Assembly (NCBI GenBank): GCA_020428265.1
Contig: JAGQND010000025.1
Span: 1-9,939 of the forward strand
Direction: 5' to 3'
Source: Candidatus Saccharimonadota bacterium
GTDB lineage: Bacteria; Patescibacteriota; Saccharimonadia; Saccharimonadales; Saccharimonadaceae
Length of the DNA: 9,939 nucleotides
The notes beneath the pieces are model-generated. The model was not told where the DNA came from. It was given only the letters and a program-made list of their open reading frames with translations, and did no database searches. Made by a program: the position numbers and the translations under genes. Shown here piece after piece: positions 1 through 6,352 of the stretch. Numbering within the stretch: the stretch's first letter is position 1; every line of letters begins with the position of its first letter.

Positions 1-749
1 AAGAAAATAAACTATACAGCCACTTGCGGCAGTATAATTTTAAAGCAATACCCAACAGTGTTAAACTACATGACGGCCATACTCTTATGATGGAAGCATT
101 AGACGGTGACACCGGCTGGACCTGGCGTGCGCCCAATGATTTAAATACATATATACAGTCAGCTCTGAAACACCTAGATACTCTGCAGTCCATGCCCATA
201 CCTGATGAGTTTCACGACACAATACTACCAACATACGACACACATATTCACGAAGGGTGGGTCGAGTTAAACGATAACCTGCTGGAACAATTCAATCGAA
301 AAATTACCAACTGGTCACCAAAACTGCGACCGGAATTTCAGACTATAGTACCAGAAATTATTCGTGACCTACCTACGCTAAAACAAGAGTTTGATAATAT
401 TAATCATGCTGATGAAAAATATTTATGCCACCATGACTTTCGACAAGCAAACATTGCCTGGCACCCCGAACATGGCACGCGTATTGTCGATTGGAGTTGG
501 GCTGGTGTCGGTCGCAAAAATAGCGACGCCACTACCCTACTGATCGACCTACATAAATCCGGACATGATGTCGGTAGTTATATGCATAAATACAACCCAG
601 ACCACGCGCTGACGCTAATTGGTTTTTGGGTAGCGCATAGCTTGTGGCCGACTCGCAATGACGACAATTCAGTACGCTTTCACCAAGCAGTATCAGCTCT
701 AAGCGCCTATGACCTACTCGCCAAATTTAGCTCAAAGCACGATAAATAG
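1..749 (+). CDS. aminoglycoside phosphotransferase-family kinase, 3' part (5' end outside window)
   Basis: A kinase-like small-molecule phosphotransferase of the APH/choline-kinase fold. The reading frame is open to the first bases of the window, reading ENKLYSH before the TTG at 24, so that TTG is probably internal and the gene is cut at its 5' end. Counting from the TTG, the C-lobe shows the catalytic loop HHDFRQANI (136-144, HxDxxxxN pattern: H136, catalytic D138, N143) and the metal-binding VDWSWAG (155-161, D156). The segment LMMEALDG (21-28) fits the hinge between the lobes. The nucleotide-binding N-lobe with its Lys is missing from view. The substrate cannot be told; members of this fold phosphorylate aminoglycosides, choline, homoserine, methylthioribose or sugars, and proven antibiotic resistance should not be assumed. 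The 3' end overlaps the convergent phosphoribosyltransferase gene by 23 bp, and no terminator is seen between them. Confidence 0.85.
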   Translation, partial: ENKLYSHLRQYNFKAIPNSVKLHDGHTLMMEALDGDTGWTWRAPNDLNTYIQSALKHLDTLQSMPIPDEFHDTILPTYDTHIHEGWVELNDNLLEQFNRKITNWSPKLRPEFQTIVPEIIRDLPTLKQEFDNINHADEKYLCHHDFRQANIAWHPEHGTRIVDWSWAGVGRKNSDATTLLIDLHKSGHDVGSYMHKYNPDHALTLIGFWVAHSLWPTRNDDNSVRFHQAVSALSAYDLLAKFSSKHDK

Positions 750-1251
750 CATATCTCACTGTCAGCGACCGACAACGTGGCGAAATATCTTCGGAACGAT
801 TTAGCAGTACCGCAACACCCAATGGTACTGCGCCGCGTTTCAGTAATTCATCAATCACTTTGCCGCTGTTTGTACCGCTAGTGTACACATCATCAATCAC
901 TACGACTTCTTCACCAGGCTGAATATCGTCTAAGATATAAAATTGTTTTCCGTTCTCACTGTCAATATAATCGGTCCGCACGTGTCGGCGACCAACCATA
1001 CTTTCTAAATATCCACCCATACATGTTGCGCCCCTAGCTACAGTTACGATTGCATCAGGCTGACTATATTCATTTTGTATGCAGCGTGACACAGCTGCCG
1101 TGGCCATCTTCAATAACTGCGAGTTGGCACTTATATTATCAAATTCAAATTTTTGCTTTGCCTTGCGTCCCGACGCCAACACAAAATCACCATCAACAAC
1201 CGCAGTATTCATAAGTAACTCTTGGTTATGATGGTCTATGTATCTCGTCAT
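727..1251 (-). CDS. orotate phosphoribosyltransferase-like PRTase
   Basis: A type I phosphoribosyltransferase of 174 aa, which joins PRPP and a base (orotate, if a true PyrE) to make a nucleotide plus pyrophosphate in the cytoplasm. The PRPP-binding signature VVVIDDVYTSGTN (116-128, acidic pair D120-D121) follows a hydrophobic strand as in the family. The N-terminal FVLASGRKAKQKFEFDNI (23-40) resembles the SGxxSxxYFD segment typical of OPRTases, which is why pyrE-like is preferred over hypoxanthine or ComF-type PRTases. The protein is shorter than E. coli PyrE (213 aa). The ATG at 1251 is chosen because AGAGG lies 5 nt upstream; the later Met14 has no such site. A TGGTATAAT promoter precedes it by about 25 bp, so it is probably transcribed alone. 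No other pyrimidine gene is visible here, so a salvage or broader-specificity role is possible. Confidence 0.85.
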   Translation of the reverse strand: MTRYIDHHNQELLMNTAVVDGDFVLASGRKAKQKFEFDNISANSQLLKMATAAVSRCIQNEYSQPDAIVTVARGATCMGGYLESMVGRRHVRTDYIDSENGKQFYILDDIQPGEEVVVIDDVYTSGTNSGKVIDELLKRGAVPLGVAVLLNRSEDISPRCRSLTVRYAIYRALS

Positions 1252-1273
1252 TGCAGCCTCTACTTAATTACTC

Positions 1274-1282
1274 ATTATACCA
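1274..1282 (-). promoter_or_regulatory. extended -10 promoter for the PRTase gene
   Basis: On the minus strand the sequence reads TGGTATAAT, a perfect TATAAT preceded by the extended -10 TG. The expected start is near 1267, giving a leader of about 16 nt that carries the AGAGG ribosome site (1257-1261). No good -35 exists: the hexamer 17 nt upstream is CAAAAC, inside the upstream terminator stem. The promoter abuts the terminator T-tract, so the two units are closely spaced but separate. Confidence 0.7.
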
Positions 1283-1324
1283 AATGAAAAGCCCTGGTTT
1301 TGACTCTTTCATCAAAACCAGGGC
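1282..1324 (-). terminator. Rho-independent terminator of the small-gene unit
   Basis: A perfect 13-bp inverted repeat (1291-1303 with 1312-1324, arm GCCCTGGTTTTGA) encloses an 8-nt loop. On the minus strand it is followed by TTTTCATTT. On the plus strand no T-run follows, so it is oriented to end minus-strand transcripts from the small gene and any read-through from ligA. Confidence 0.85.
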
Positions 1325-1327
1325 GTA

Positions 1328-1368
1328 GCGCCGGAGAGCCTAGGGTGAAACCCCAAGCCCTCCGGCAC
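1328..1368 (-). other. 19-bp RNA hairpin spanning the stop codon of the small gene
   Basis: Arms 1328-1346 and 1350-1368 pair along all 19 positions around a 3-nt loop (1347-1349) when read as minus-strand RNA: 15 Watson-Crick pairs and 4 G-U wobbles. On the plus strand those four positions become A-C mismatches, which argues that the minus-strand RNA is the folded molecule. The TAG stop (1340-1342) lies inside the stem. It stands immediately before the terminator hairpin, with only 3 nt between them, and has no U-tract of its own. It could protect the 3' end, affect termination of translation, or be part of a structured RNA. Confidence 0.7.
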
Positions 1369-1576
1369 AGCATTTAGCGTCGCGGCCATTGCGGCAGAGC
1401 AAATCTGCCTTCAGGTAACCCTGTTCCCATGCGGGGATAATGGCCCTCAATAGGCCACTCTCCACGCGAAGATCCGCGTCGCAATCAACCCAGGCAAAAA
1501 CCTTGACCCCGGATCCCATGGAACGCTCTTCGGCGCTTTCGGTCCGCAGAACAGAACTTTGGATGACTTTGTACAT
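1340..1576 (-). CDS. small protein of unknown function (78 aa)
   Basis: I do not recognise this protein. Support for it being real comes from its surroundings: a near-consensus promoter (TTGCAA, 17 nt, TGATATAAT), a ribosome site AGAGG 6 nt before the ATG, and a terminator after the stop. It has 78 residues, begins MYKVIQSSVLRTESAEER, has no signal peptide or clear membrane segment, and carries four Cys (C32, C61, and the pair C69-C70). The middle GVKVFAWVDCDADLRVES (23-40) could be a beta strand plus acidic loop. Codon third positions are about 60% G+C by hand count and the region looks clearly GC-richer than its neighbours, which may mean recent acquisition or a structured RNA. Alternatives are a non-coding RNA with a chance ORF, or a dual-function RNA. 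No homologue can be named from sequence alone. Confidence 0.6.
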   Translation of the reverse strand: MYKVIQSSVLRTESAEERSMGSGVKVFAWVDCDADLRVESGLLRAIIPAWEQGYLKADLLCRNGRDAKCCAGGLGVSP

Positions 1577-1582
1577 GATGTA

Positions 1583-1587
1583 CCTCT
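1583..1587 (-). promoter_or_regulatory. strong RBS of the small gene
   Basis: AGAGG within AAAGAGGT lies 6 nt before the ATG at 1576. It is one of the main reasons to accept the small ORF and fixes its start. Confidence 0.7.
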
Positions 1588-1596
1588 TTCGATCTA

Positions 1597-1620
1597 GTAA
1601 CGTAGGATCTCTACGCTTAC
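1597..1620 (-). other. 5' leader hairpin of the small-gene mRNA
   Basis: Stem arms 1597-1605 and 1611-1620 give 9 bp with one bulged base (1616) around a 5-nt loop. It would sit about 6 nt after the predicted transcription start (near 1625) and ends 10 nt before the ribosome site, leaving that site free. A 5' stem-loop of this kind often stabilises mRNA; no T-run follows, so it is not a terminator. Confidence 0.5.
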
Positions 1621-1631
1621 GTCATACTACT

Positions 1632-1660
1632 ATTATATCATAAATGCTAAATTATTGCAA
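1632..1660 (-). promoter_or_regulatory. near-consensus promoter of the small gene
   Basis: The -35 TTGCAA (1655-1660) is separated by 17 nt from TATAAT (1632-1637), with the extended TG giving TGATATAAT. The -35 hexamer coincides exactly with the last two codons of ligA (Leu-Gln), so the promoter is built into the end of the upstream gene. The predicted start is near 1625, giving a leader of about 49 nt. Confidence 0.8.
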
Positions 1661-3667
1661 TATATCAAGCAATTGCTGCTCGTTTATCACCTGGGTACCA
1701 TAGCTTTCAGCCTTCTTAAGTTTACTGGCGCCAACCTTACCACCAGCCACCAAGTAAGTTGTGTCCTTACCCACACTAGTTTGAAACGTACCGCCCAAAG
1801 CGCGAATTTTGTCGGCCGCTACGTCACGCCCCATACTCTCAAGTGAACCAGTAATAACAAAACTTTGGCCCGTCAGCTTGCCTGATTTTTGTTCGTAGTG
1901 CGGCCGCACATCGAGACTTACAAATTTATCAAGTAGTGCCAAATTATCTTCATCAGCAAACCACGCCACTACACTTTCAGCTACAACTTTACCGATGCCG
2001 TCCACCTCTTCGAGCTCTTCGATAGTCGCATTTTTTAGTTCGTCCATTGACTCAAACCTCTTTGCTAGGTCGATTGCCGTTTGCGCGCCAACATGACGTA
2101 TACCAAGCGCTAGTATAAATTTTTCGAGTGGCGGATTCTTTTTTGCCTGTATAGCATCTACAAGCTTGTTAGCTGAAATATCGGCAAATCGTTCTAGCTT
2201 TAATAAATCATCAACAGTCAGCGTATATATATCAGCTATGTCTTTCACAAGCCCGGCATCTACTAGCGCTACAACATTTTTTTCGCCAAGTGTGTCGATA
2301 TCAAGTGCGCCCTTAGATGCGTAATATTCCACTGAGCGCTTGAGAGTTAAATCACCGCTACTGCCCTTTACGCGGTACACTACATCTTTGCCCTGGCGCT
2401 CAAATTCCAACTCAGGATACTGCTCTTTTAGGGCTTGCTCGTAGTCAAACTTTTTAGATGATTTTGGGCGCAACTCCACTACAACATTTTCAACTTTCGG
2501 TATTATGTCGCCAGCTTTAAATATCACCACCGTATCACCAATTCGCACGTCTAGTCGCGCAATTTCATCGGCATTGTGCAAGCTAGCATGCTGCACAGTA
2601 CTACCAGCCACAACCACAGGGTCAAATACCGCCACAGGCGTAGCCGCACCCGTGCGACCGATGCTTATCACAATATCTTTTACTACGGTTGTTGCCTGCT
2701 CTGCTGCATACTTGTATGCTACTGCTGCACGCGGCTGCTTGCCTACTATACCAAGATCGACGTATTGAGCGCGGTTATTAACTTTTATCACTAGACCATC
2801 GGTATTAAACGGCAATTCATGGCGTTTTTTGCCCCACTCGTCCACAAACTTCATAACATTGTCTAGGCCATCAAACACACTCGCTTGAGTGTTGCGACGA
2901 ATACCGATAGCCGTCAGTGTCTCATAGGCAAACATGTGAGTTGGAATCTCAGCCGGGTCGCTACGCTGCAAGTCATAGGCAATAAACGTCAAAGGCCGCT
3001 CAGCAACCAACTGTGGATCAAGCTGACGTATAGTACCTGCAGCAAGGTTGCGCGGGTTGGCAAATTCCGGCTCACCAGCTTTTTTACGTTGTTCATTTAG
3101 CTGCTCAAAATCTTTTTTGAGCATGACAATTTCGCCACGAATTTCTGTACGACCTTGCAAAAACTTTTCAAAACCTTTTGCCGCGCGTAGCCTCAGTGGC
3201 ACATTTTTAATTGTGCGAACATTATTCGTAACGTCTTCGCCCACATAACTATCACCGCGAGTAATAGCTTGAGTGAACAGACCATCTTCGTACACCAACG
3301 CACACGCTAGACCGTCCATTTTAACATCGGCAAAAAATTCATGTTTGCGACCAGGCAAAAGCTTATCTATGCGCTGCACCCACGCTTCCACCTCGGCACG
3401 GTCAAACACGTCATTTAAACTCAACATACGGCTACTATGTTGAACTTTTTTAAACCCGCCTTTTAGCTCATTGCCCACGCGCTGAGTAGGGCTATCCACA
3501 GCTACTAGCTCAGGATATTCAGCCTCGATTTTTTTTAGCTCACCAAATAAACTATCGTAAACCGCATCACTCACTGTAGGAATATCCAACACGTGATATT
3601 CATAGCTGTATTGATTTAGTAGAGTGCGTAGCTCGTTAGCTCGCTCACTTGCTTGTTGACTCGGCAT
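1652..3667 (-). CDS. ligA: NAD-dependent DNA ligase LigA lacking zinc-finger cysteines
   Basis: Seals nicks in duplex DNA in replication and repair, using NAD+ to form a ligase-AMP intermediate. Domain order in the 671-aa product: Ia NMN-binding YEYHVLDIPTVSDAVYDSL (22-40); nucleotidyltransferase with the adenylated Lys in VKMDGLA (K116), plus IRGE (176-179), GLVIKV (K295) and AYKYA (K319); OB fold (about 320-405); a helix-hairpin-helix region (about 445-570); and a BRCT domain (about 595-671). The length equals that of E. coli LigA. The odd point is that the tetracysteine zinc finger between OB and HhH has no Cys at all; the only Cys is C122. I chose the ATG at 3667 over the longer frame to 3736, because AAGGG lies 6 nt before it and the extra 23 residues match no ligase N-terminus. 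It overlaps the upstream membrane-protein gene by 23 bp and is last in the lemA-htpX operon, with no terminator of its own. Confidence 0.97.
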   Translation of the reverse strand: MPSQQASERANELRTLLNQYSYEYHVLDIPTVSDAVYDSLFGELKKIEAEYPELVAVDSPTQRVGNELKGGFKKVQHSSRMLSLNDVFDRAEVEAWVQRIDKLLPGRKHEFFADVKMDGLACALVYEDGLFTQAITRGDSYVGEDVTNNVRTIKNVPLRLRAAKGFEKFLQGRTEIRGEIVMLKKDFEQLNEQRKKAGEPEFANPRNLAAGTIRQLDPQLVAERPLTFIAYDLQRSDPAEIPTHMFAYETLTAIGIRRNTQASVFDGLDNVMKFVDEWGKKRHELPFNTDGLVIKVNNRAQYVDLGIVGKQPRAAVAYKYAAEQATTVVKDIVISIGRTGAATPVAVFDPVVVAGSTVQHASLHNADEIARLDVRIGDTVVIFKAGDIIPKVENVVVELRPKSSKKFDYEQALKEQYPELEFERQGKDVVYRVKGSSGDLTLKRSVEYYASKGALDIDTLGEKNVVALVDAGLVKDIADIYTLTVDDLLKLERFADISANKLVDAIQAKKNPPLEKFILALGIRHVGAQTAIDLAKRFESMDELKNATIEELEEVDGIGKVVAESVVAWFADEDNLALLDKFVSLDVRPHYEQKSGKLTGQSFVITGSLESMGRDVAADKIRALGGTFQTSVGKDTTYLVAGGKVGASKLKKAESYGTQVINEQQLLDILQ

Positions 3668-4820
3668 CCATAACCCTTCGGTACAACATATATATGTATG
3701 TGGTTGCAAATATAATAGTAAACGCCGCCATAGCAACTATCAAAAACGGCACAAGCGGTAGCCAGTTCAAACTCGGCACGAATCCTTTTAGCCAGTCATC
3801 AAAAAGTATCACTGGTATCATAATCACCGCCCATAAAACAACTACAATCACAGCAAGCCACAAATAGCGAAACAGCATGCGCATGCGCCTACCCACAACT
3901 ACATCGCCGGCAACTTTTATAGCACGCATAGGGTACATACCAGGTAGAGCAATTATAACCATCGCCATAATACTACTCGATAGCCAGTATACCGAAAGTA
4001 TCGCCAGTAATACCACCGCGCTCCACACAAGCATGGCCGACACGCCGCCTTCTAGTAGGCCAGAAGTATCTGCTGCCGAATATATTATGACCGCCACGGC
4101 TAACGGAATAAGCTGAATAATTACCAAAAATCCCATAAGTATAGTTGAGAGTATCGGCGAGCCAGCATTGTACAAACCATCACGAATCTTAGGCTTATTG
4201 CCCGCCATCACCTGGCGCACTAGCCATATAGTTACAAGCCACGCAAAAAACACAGCTAGGCTCGCCATGACAGTTTGCGCCTGAGTAACATCTGGGGTTA
4301 AACCACTAGTTATAGACGCCGTAAGCAGCAAAGACGCTTTACCTACTCCGCCCAAGTCACCCTCAAACAAGCCGCCGCCAGCATCTTTGAGCGACTGCAC
4401 TAGCGAAGAGTAAGTTTCTTGGCCCGAAAACCCGCTTATCACAATAGAAGCTACTATATATACAAGCGCTAGGCCCCCAAACAACTTTTTATTTTTCCAT
4501 AACAGCGCCCGTACAGAATTAGTAAAAGACCAGTAGCCTGGTATATCTAGTGAGCGCCTGTAGTCGCGGCGGCGCGTCAAGCGAAACGAACGATGTGGGC
4601 GACGCCTTAAGAAACCTTTTTCGCGTTTCACAATTTTACGAACTATAGTTTTAATATCACCGCCCAAGTGCACAAATACTTGCTTAAGAGATGCTTTCTT
4701 GGTAGCGTTTTCACTTTTGCTTGCGGATTTTTTTATATTTTTAGTTGGCTTTTGTGTAGTTTTAGCGGCGGTCTTTTTACTCGGTTTTTTGCGGTCGGTC
4801 GGCTTTTTAGCAGCTGGCAT
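3645..4820 (-). CDS. polytopic membrane protein with Lys-rich N-terminal tail
   Basis: A 391-aa integral membrane protein whose family I cannot name. Residues 1-45 are an Ala/Lys/Pro/Ser/Thr tail like histone H1 (14 Lys in the first 42 residues), followed by an Arg-rich stretch to about residue 90 (RRRPHR, LTRRRDYRR). Six or so hydrophobic segments follow at about 112-131, 184-203, 223-247, 259-292 (possibly two), 316-340 and 353-379. The basic tail should be cytoplasmic by the positive-inside rule and could contact nucleic acid, ribosomes or acidic lipids; this is inference. Its ATG shares a base with the htpX stop (TAATG at 4818-4822), a classic translational coupling, and its 3' end overlaps ligA by 23 bp. 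No catalytic motif is seen. Linkage to htpX and lemA suggests a membrane quality-control or envelope role. Confidence 0.85.
   Translation of the reverse strand: MPAAKKPTDRKKPSKKTAAKTTQKPTKNIKKSASKSENATKKASLKQVFVHLGGDIKTIVRKIVKREKGFLRRRPHRSFRLTRRRDYRRSLDIPGYWSFTNSVRALLWKNKKLFGGLALVYIVASIVISGFSGQETYSSLVQSLKDAGGGLFEGDLGGVGKASLLLTASITSGLTPDVTQAQTVMASLAVFFAWLVTIWLVRQVMAGNKPKIRDGLYNAGSPILSTILMGFLVIIQLIPLAVAVIIYSAADTSGLLEGGVSAMLVWSAVVLLAILSVYWLSSSIMAMVIIALPGMYPMRAIKVAGDVVVGRRMRMLFRYLWLAVIVVVLWAVIMIPVILFDDWLKGFVPSLNWLPLVPFLIVAMAAFTIIFATTYIYMLYRRVMDAESTSK
3674..3678 (-). promoter_or_regulatory. RBS that fixes the ligA start
   Basis: AAGGG lies 6 nt upstream of the ATG at 3667 and inside the final codons of the preceding membrane-protein gene. 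It supports the shorter ligA start and suggests translational coupling. Confidence 0.7.
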
Positions 4821-5698
4821 TAAAACTTATTACCTTTCTCGCGAAGTCGCTTTATACGTTCGTCTAATGGAGGATGCGTGCTAAATAAGTTTGCTATAAA
4901 CCCAGGCTTAAGTGGATTTGCAAAAAACAAGTGAGCAGTAGATGTGCTTTGATTGCGCATAGGGCGCGAAGCTGTCTTGAGTTTTTCTAGAGCATTAGCT
5001 AGCCCCTCAGAGTCACGCGTAGTCATGGCACCCGTGGCATCAGCCAAATATTCGCGCTGCCTACTTATGGCCATCTGAATCATCGACGCCATAATAGGCG
5101 CAAGTATAACCAGCACAATACCTACTATATATACGGCCGGGTGGACATTACGGTCACGGTCATCACCACCGTAGAACATCATACGCATAGCTATATCCGA
5201 TAATATACCTATGGCACTCACTAGGCCAAAAGCTATCATGCTTACACGTATATCGTAGTTTTTCACGTGGCCCATTTCATGCGCCATCACGGCTTCTAGC
5301 TCACGGTCGTTCATGAGGTCCATTATGCCCGTAGTTGCCGCCACTATAGCATGCTGCGGGTCGCGCCCGGTAGCAAAAGCATTGGGCGCCGGGTCATCTA
5401 TCATGTATATTTCCGGGGTTGGCATGCCGTTTGTTATAGCCAAGTTTTCGACTATACGGTATAGCCGCGGATTCTGCTTTTTGGTGATAGGTACAGCACC
5501 AGTGCTCATGACAGCCAATTTACTAGCCGCAAAATACTGTATAAGAGCATAAATTGCTGCACCGGCTATCACCCAGTAAGTTATGTGAGTATCGCCAAAA
5601 TATAGGCTCGCCACATAACCCAGCGCGCTTATGAGCCCCACAAACACAGCCATTATAAGCAGTGTATTGCGTTTATTTGCAGCAATTGCTCCGTACAT
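4820..5698 (-). CDS. htpX: membrane zinc metalloprotease HtpX (M48B)
   Basis: HtpX degrades or clips misfolded membrane proteins, with its active site on the cytoplasmic face. The 292-aa protein has the zinc motif HEMGH (H140, E141, H144) and the third ligand Glu in SRQREYLAD (E217), both typical of M48B. DDPAPNAFATGRDP (101-114) matches the conserved segment before the active site. Hydrophobic segments lie at about 13-33, 41-60, 152-172 and 188-210. The C-terminal STHPPLDERIKRL (273-285) is a family hallmark. Length is normal (E. coli 293 aa). The ATG at 5698 has AAGGA 6 nt upstream. It lies 9 bp after lemA and is coupled by TAATG to the next gene; the LemA-HtpX pair is a common bacterial arrangement. 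Confidence 0.96.
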   Translation of the reverse strand: MYGAIAANKRNTLLIMAVFVGLISALGYVASLYFGDTHITYWVIAGAAIYALIQYFAASKLAVMSTGAVPITKKQNPRLYRIVENLAITNGMPTPEIYMIDDPAPNAFATGRDPQHAIVAATTGIMDLMNDRELEAVMAHEMGHVKNYDIRVSMIAFGLVSAIGILSDIAMRMMFYGGDDRDRNVHPAVYIVGIVLVILAPIMASMIQMAISRQREYLADATGAMTTRDSEGLANALEKLKTASRPMRNQSTSTAHLFFANPLKPGFIANLFSTHPPLDERIKRLREKGNKF

Positions 5699-5707
5699 TT
5701 ACAGTCC

Positions 5708-6271
5708 TTAAAACTTAACGTCTACTGGCTTTTCAACTTTTTCGCGTTCGCTGTCTTCTACGTCAAAGAATTCTTTTTCTGTAAAACCAAGCATGTTAGC
5801 AAATAGGTTGTTAGGGAAAAGCTTAATTTTAGTATTTAGGTCACGTACGCCAGAGTTGTAAAAGCGGCGTGCACCCTGAATTTTGTCTTCGGTGTCTACA
5901 AGCTCTTGTTGTAGCTCTACGAAATTAGTGCTAGCCTGTAGCTGCGGATAAGCTTCGGCTACGGCAAACACGCTTTTTAGAGCATCAGTCAGCATGTTGT
6001 CAGCTTTGGCAGCTTCTTTTGGTGAACCAGCGCCAATTACAGCAGAGCGAGCTTCAGTTACGTTCTGAAACACTTCCTTTTCGTGTTTAGCGTAGCCCTT
6101 AACGGTCTCTACTAGGTTTGGTATTAGGTCGGCACGACGCTTCATTTGTACGGTAATGTCGCTCCAGGCTTCTTCTACACGTACACCTAGGCGTACCAAT
6201 CCGTTGTAAGTTACCCATAGGAACACCGCAACCAGTGCGATAACCCCTAGAAATATCCATAATGCAGTCAT
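5708..6271 (-). CDS. lemA: LemA family protein
   Basis: A 187-aa LemA-family protein: one N-terminal membrane segment (about 4-22) followed by a helical domain. Family landmarks are YNGLVRLGVRVEEAW (23-37), RRADLIPNLVETVKGYA (45-61), AYPQLQAS (107-114), an EDKI helix followed by ARRFYNSGVRDLN, and the C-terminal FPNNLFANMLGF. The biochemical role is unknown; in many bacteria lemA sits next to htpX or other membrane-protease genes, as here. It is first in the operon, with an extended -10 promoter (TGCTATAAT) about 40 bp upstream and GGGG 9 nt before the ATG. The membrane anchor is the only targeting signal visible. Confidence 0.95.
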   Translation of the reverse strand: MTALWIFLGVIALVAVFLWVTYNGLVRLGVRVEEAWSDITVQMKRRADLIPNLVETVKGYAKHEKEVFQNVTEARSAVIGAGSPKEAAKADNMLTDALKSVFAVAEAYPQLQASTNFVELQQELVDTEDKIQGARRFYNSGVRDLNTKIKLFPNNLFANMLGFTEKEFFDVEDSEREKVEKPVDVKF

Positions 6272-6311
6272 TCTTAAATTCCCCTTATATTACATACACT
6301 TTTATATTTTA

Positions 6312-6320
6312 ATTATAGCA
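6312..6320 (-). promoter_or_regulatory. extended -10 promoter of the lemA-htpX-ligA operon
   Basis: The minus strand reads TGCTATAAT, an exact TATAAT with the extended -10 TG. The predicted start is near 6305, giving a leader of about 34 nt. The hexamer 17 nt upstream (TCGCTT, 6335-6340) is a poor -35, so the TG extension probably carries the recognition. It lies 33-41 bp past the stop of the ASCH gene. Confidence 0.7.
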
Positions 6321-6352
6321 AATTTTAGGCAAAAAAGCGATAGGATTACGTA

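Noticed and set aside
24..26. TTG as the start of the kinase gene
   Set aside because: The frame is open to the window edge and the kinase N-lobe is missing, so the gene is cut by the window.
1291..1625. tmRNA, RNase P RNA or SRP RNA in the small-gene unit
   Set aside because: None of the hallmark sequences is present: no tRNA-like CCA end, no GAGGAAAGUCC-type core, no SRP GGAA tetraloop domain. A new structured RNA is still possible.
1440..1643. Plus-strand ORF opposite the small gene
   Set aside because: It is the shadow of the minus-strand gene, without a ribosome site or promoter, while all signals favour the minus strand.
3668..3736. 23 extra N-terminal residues on ligA
   Set aside because: There is no ribosome site for the longer start, the sequence does not resemble a ligase N-terminus, and a good RBS precedes the ATG at 3667.
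4699..4884. Hydrophobic plus-strand ORF across the htpX/membrane-protein junction
   Set aside because: It is an antisense reading of the Lys-rich tail (AAA/AAG become Phe/Leu) and has no signals of its own.
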